From: Methylomicrobium sp.
Lineage (GTDB): Bacteria; Pseudomonadota; Gammaproteobacteria; Methylococcales; Methylomonadaceae
DNA: 64,000 bases
Direction of reading: 5' to 3'
Assembly (NCBI GenBank): GCA_018333785.1
Contig: JAGXSU010000008.1
Location: forward strand, 1 to 64,000
Shown here: positions 62,026-64,000 of the stretch, one piece after another
Layout: every line of letters starts with the position of its first letter
Numbering within the stretch: the stretch's first letter is position 1
Made by a program: the position numbers and the translations under genes
The notes under the pieces: generated by a model
Database searches by the model: none
Told to the model about the DNA's origin: nothing
Seen by the model: only the letters and a program-made list of their open reading frames with translations

Positions 62026-63561
62026 TTAGAAAGCGACCAGCGGTTTAAGGATATGTTCTTCGGTGCCTATCATATAGCCGTTATTGACGGCAGCCAGCTT
62101 TTGAGCGAATTTAAAATCGGCAGGAAACTCGGCATAAATACGGTAAATCGGCTCGCCTTTTTGAACGCGTTCGCCCAGTTTTTTCAGCAAGTCGACGCCT
62201 GCCTTTTTATCCAGCGGTGCTCCGGCGATGCGGGCAATTTTAGCCATTTGAAAATTATCAATATGTGTCACGACGCCGTCTTGTTCGGCTGTGACTTCCC
62301 GGCAAAGAGATCCCGGACTCAGGTCAATGGATTTGGCCCCCTGAGCCTGTATGATATCGTTCATCTTGGCAATTGCCCGGCCCGAATCCAGGATATCCCG
62401 GGCAATCGCATACCCTTGTCCGCCCCTGACATCAGGGTCGAATTCAATGATCCGTCCGGCCAGCTGTAGCGATTTTTGTCGCAGATCGGACGGCGCATCC
62501 GGATTGCTTTCAAGAACTTTCATAATATCCCGTGCTTCAAGCACAGGACCTATTCCCCGGCCTATCGGTTGGCGGCCATCGGTAATCATGACTTCAAGAT
62601 GGATGTTGAGCCTGTCACCGACAAATTCGAACAGCTTGCGCAGTGCCAGTGCCTGGCGCATATGCCGAACCTTAGCCGTAGGCCCAACCGGAATATCAAT
62701 AATCAAATGGGTAGAACCGGCCGCCAGTTTTTTTGAGAGTATAGAAGCGACCATTTGGCCTTGTGAGTCAATGCCCAGCGGGCGTTCAACTGAAATCAAG
62801 ATGTCGTCCACAGGCGCCAGTTTGGCGGTCCCGCCCCACGCGAGGCAACCGCGCTCCTGCCGGACAATGTCATGCAGACGTTCCGGAGACAGGTTGACCT
62901 CCGCAAGAACTTCCATCGTATCGGCGGTTCCTGCAGGCGAGGTGATCGCGCGACTGGATGTTTTTGGTATCAGCATGCCGTGCGCGGCGACAATAGGCAC
63001 TACCAGCATTGAAGTTCGATTACCCGGTATGCCGCCTATACAATGTTTGTCGGCCACCAGCGATTCGTGCCAGTTCATGCGTTCGCCCGAATCCAGCATC
63101 GCACGGGTTAGATAAAGCAATTCATCGCGGTCGAGATTGTTTTGTCCGGTGGCCACCAGAAAAGCGGCCATTTCCATTTTGGAATAACGCGTTTCGACAA
63201 TATCCCGGGTAATGCTGCGGAAGTCGTTTTGATCCAGTCGTTCGCCGTTGATTTTTCGCCGGACGGCGTCCATGGACTCGGGATTCTCGGCATGATCGAC
63301 AGTAACGAACGTGCCTTCACCAATGTTGAGCTGACTGAACGCCTGTTCGGAGAGTCCCAGTTCGCCTGGCTGAACAATGGAATTGTCATCGACCACATTC
63401 AAGACTGCAAAAAGCTTGGTGCCGTTTGCGCAAACCTTGATCTTGGACAATGCCTGAAATCCTTCAGCCCGGTAAATGGCGCAATCCCGGTTAAGATAGG
63501 CCACGTTTTCATGATAGGTATCGATGCCTATACGGCGAATTTGCAGCGTGTCATTGCTCAT
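62026..63561 (-). CDS. AMP/thymidine phosphorylase family protein (archaeal AMP phosphorylase-like)
   Basis: The protein is 511 residues from ATG 63561; the upstream extension of the frame to 63798 looks like shadow. An N-terminal domain of about 90 residues precedes the glycosyl phosphorylase core, as in AMP phosphorylases (about 500 residues) rather than bacterial DeoA (about 440). Core motifs are [24 protein letters not shown], the phosphate/nucleoside block [20 protein letters not shown], the sugar-phosphate region, and a C-terminal domain with [17 protein letters not shown]. It would split a nucleoside monophosphate with phosphate to a base and ribose-1,5-bisphosphate. The PRPP-synthetase-like gene follows 5 nt downstream. 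No RuBisCO or ribose-bisphosphate isomerase is in the window. Confidence 0.85.
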   Translation of the reverse strand: MSNDTLQIRRIGIDTYHENVAYLNRDCAIYRAEGFQALSKIKVCANGTKLFAVLNVVDDNSIVQPGELGLSEQAFSQLNIGEGTFVTVDHAENPESMDAVRRKINGERLDQNDFRSITRDIVETRYSKMEMAAFLVATGQNNLDRDELLYLTRAMLDSGERMNWHESLVADKHCIGGIPGNRTSMLVVPIVAAHGMLIPKTSSRAITSPAGTADTMEVLAEVNLSPERLHDIVRQERGCLAWGGTAKLAPVDDILISVERPLGIDSQGQMVASILSKKLAAGSTHLIIDIPVGPTAKVRHMRQALALRKLFEFVGDRLNIHLEVMITDGRQPIGRGIGPVLEARDIMKVLESNPDAPSDLRQKSLQLAGRIIEFDPDVRGGQGYAIARDILDSGRAIAKMNDIIQAQGAKSIDLSPGSLCREVTAEQDGVVTHIDNFQMAKIARIAGAPLDKKAGVDLLKKLGERVQKGEPIYRIYAEFPADFKFAQKLAAVNNGYMIGTEEHILKPLVAF

Positions 63562-63905
63562 ACTTGCGGGGCGATTGAAAAATGATACGCGATGATGCGT
63601 GTTGCCGGACGAGATGTCAAATGAGCGGCTCAATTTATAATCGTCATAAATCCGTTCGTGAGGCTTGATGTCATAAGTCGTGCTGTTGATATCCTCGCCA
63701 AACACCCCGCCATTTTCTGGAAACCAGACGTTTTTTTGATCAGATAGGAGTAATATCAGAACAATGATTTGATCTACGAAATTGGCAAAATGATACAAAA
63801 GCGTAGACCTTTACCCAAAATATCAATGGTTTTCGACACACTTTAATTTTTTAATTGAAGTTTCCCAGTTTTTTAGGGTTGTCCACGCTTGTTAGAGAGC
63901 GTTGT

Positions 63906-64000
63906 TTGCACTAATAGTTACCGTCGTTCCGGCAGGGATTGCCGGAAACCAGAAGCCATGGATGGCGAGGGCTGTAGCACGTCCTTGTGTCCTGGATCCC
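63906..64000. repeat. Dispersed intergenic repeat, copy 6 (continues beyond window)
   Basis: ACTAATAGTTACCGTCGTTCC, then GGCAGGGATTGCCGG, AGCCATGGATGGCGAGGG and TGTCCTGGATCC align with copies 1, 3 and 5. The right end is cut by the window edge. Confidence 0.65.

Overview
The window reads as one chromosomal stretch from a gammaproteobacterium, most likely a type I methanotroph (Methylococcales) or a close relative. The evidence is several exported proteins with VPLPA/PEP-CTERM sorting tails, a CDP-archaeol-synthase-like gene, an AMP/thymidine phosphorylase-PRPP synthetase pair and moderate GC. There is no methane-oxidation gene or rRNA here, so the taxonomy is inference. No tRNA, rRNA, CRISPR array or prophage was seen.

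Layout. 1-290: right end of an IS200/IS605-type element. 540-1775: candidate sigma-54 promoter, candidate c-di-GMP-I (GEMM) riboswitch, PEP-CTERM gene and terminator. 1818-11282: membrane spermidine-synthase-like protein, ApbE flavinyltransferase, a second PEP-CTERM protein, an STN/HEAT exported protein, a small exported protein, a TlpA-like thioredoxin, a DUF4266 lipoprotein and a 988-residue DUF3570 protein carrying a His/Met-rich second barrel. ApbE, the thioredoxin, DUF4266 and DUF3570 look like one envelope redox or metal module. 11670-14334: two VPLPA-CTERM genes, a gene fragment and a solo LuxR regulator. 14692-19671: an unknown protein and a large SNF2 ATPase.

20011-25657: complete pstSCAB-phoU phosphate operon behind a near-perfect Pho box. 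26177-34386: a small membrane protein translationally coupled to a 2532-residue RTX lipase. 34763-42378: a CHASE-PAS-PAS-GGDEF diguanylate cyclase, a polytopic membrane protein and SbcC. 42639-43241: nitroreductase.

43369-46299 (minus strand) is the most interesting region. It is a four-gene operon of a Tat-like exported protein, a PqqD-like recognition protein, an HPr-kinase-related kinase and a nucleotidyltransferase-fold protein. The last three recall tailoring enzymes of some lasso-peptide clusters, but no protease or cyclase is present. It may be an uncharacterised modification system acting on its own exported protein.

46442-53353 (minus): a histidine-rich TonB receptor with a Zur-like site, bifunctional PutA and polyphosphate:AMP phosphotransferase. 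53670-57143: Sel1/lytic transglycosylase, YdjM-like protein, CreA and an orphan MotA. 57140-58986 (minus): a three-gene lipid-type module (CarS-like, EEP phosphatase/nuclease, CDP-alcohol phosphatidyltransferase). 59120-60937: ABC exporter. 61145-63561 (minus): PRPP-synthetase-like and AMP/thymidine-phosphorylase-like genes. Two families of non-coding repeats are scattered through the intergenic regions, one of them present as a 175-bp inverted pair 22 kb apart.
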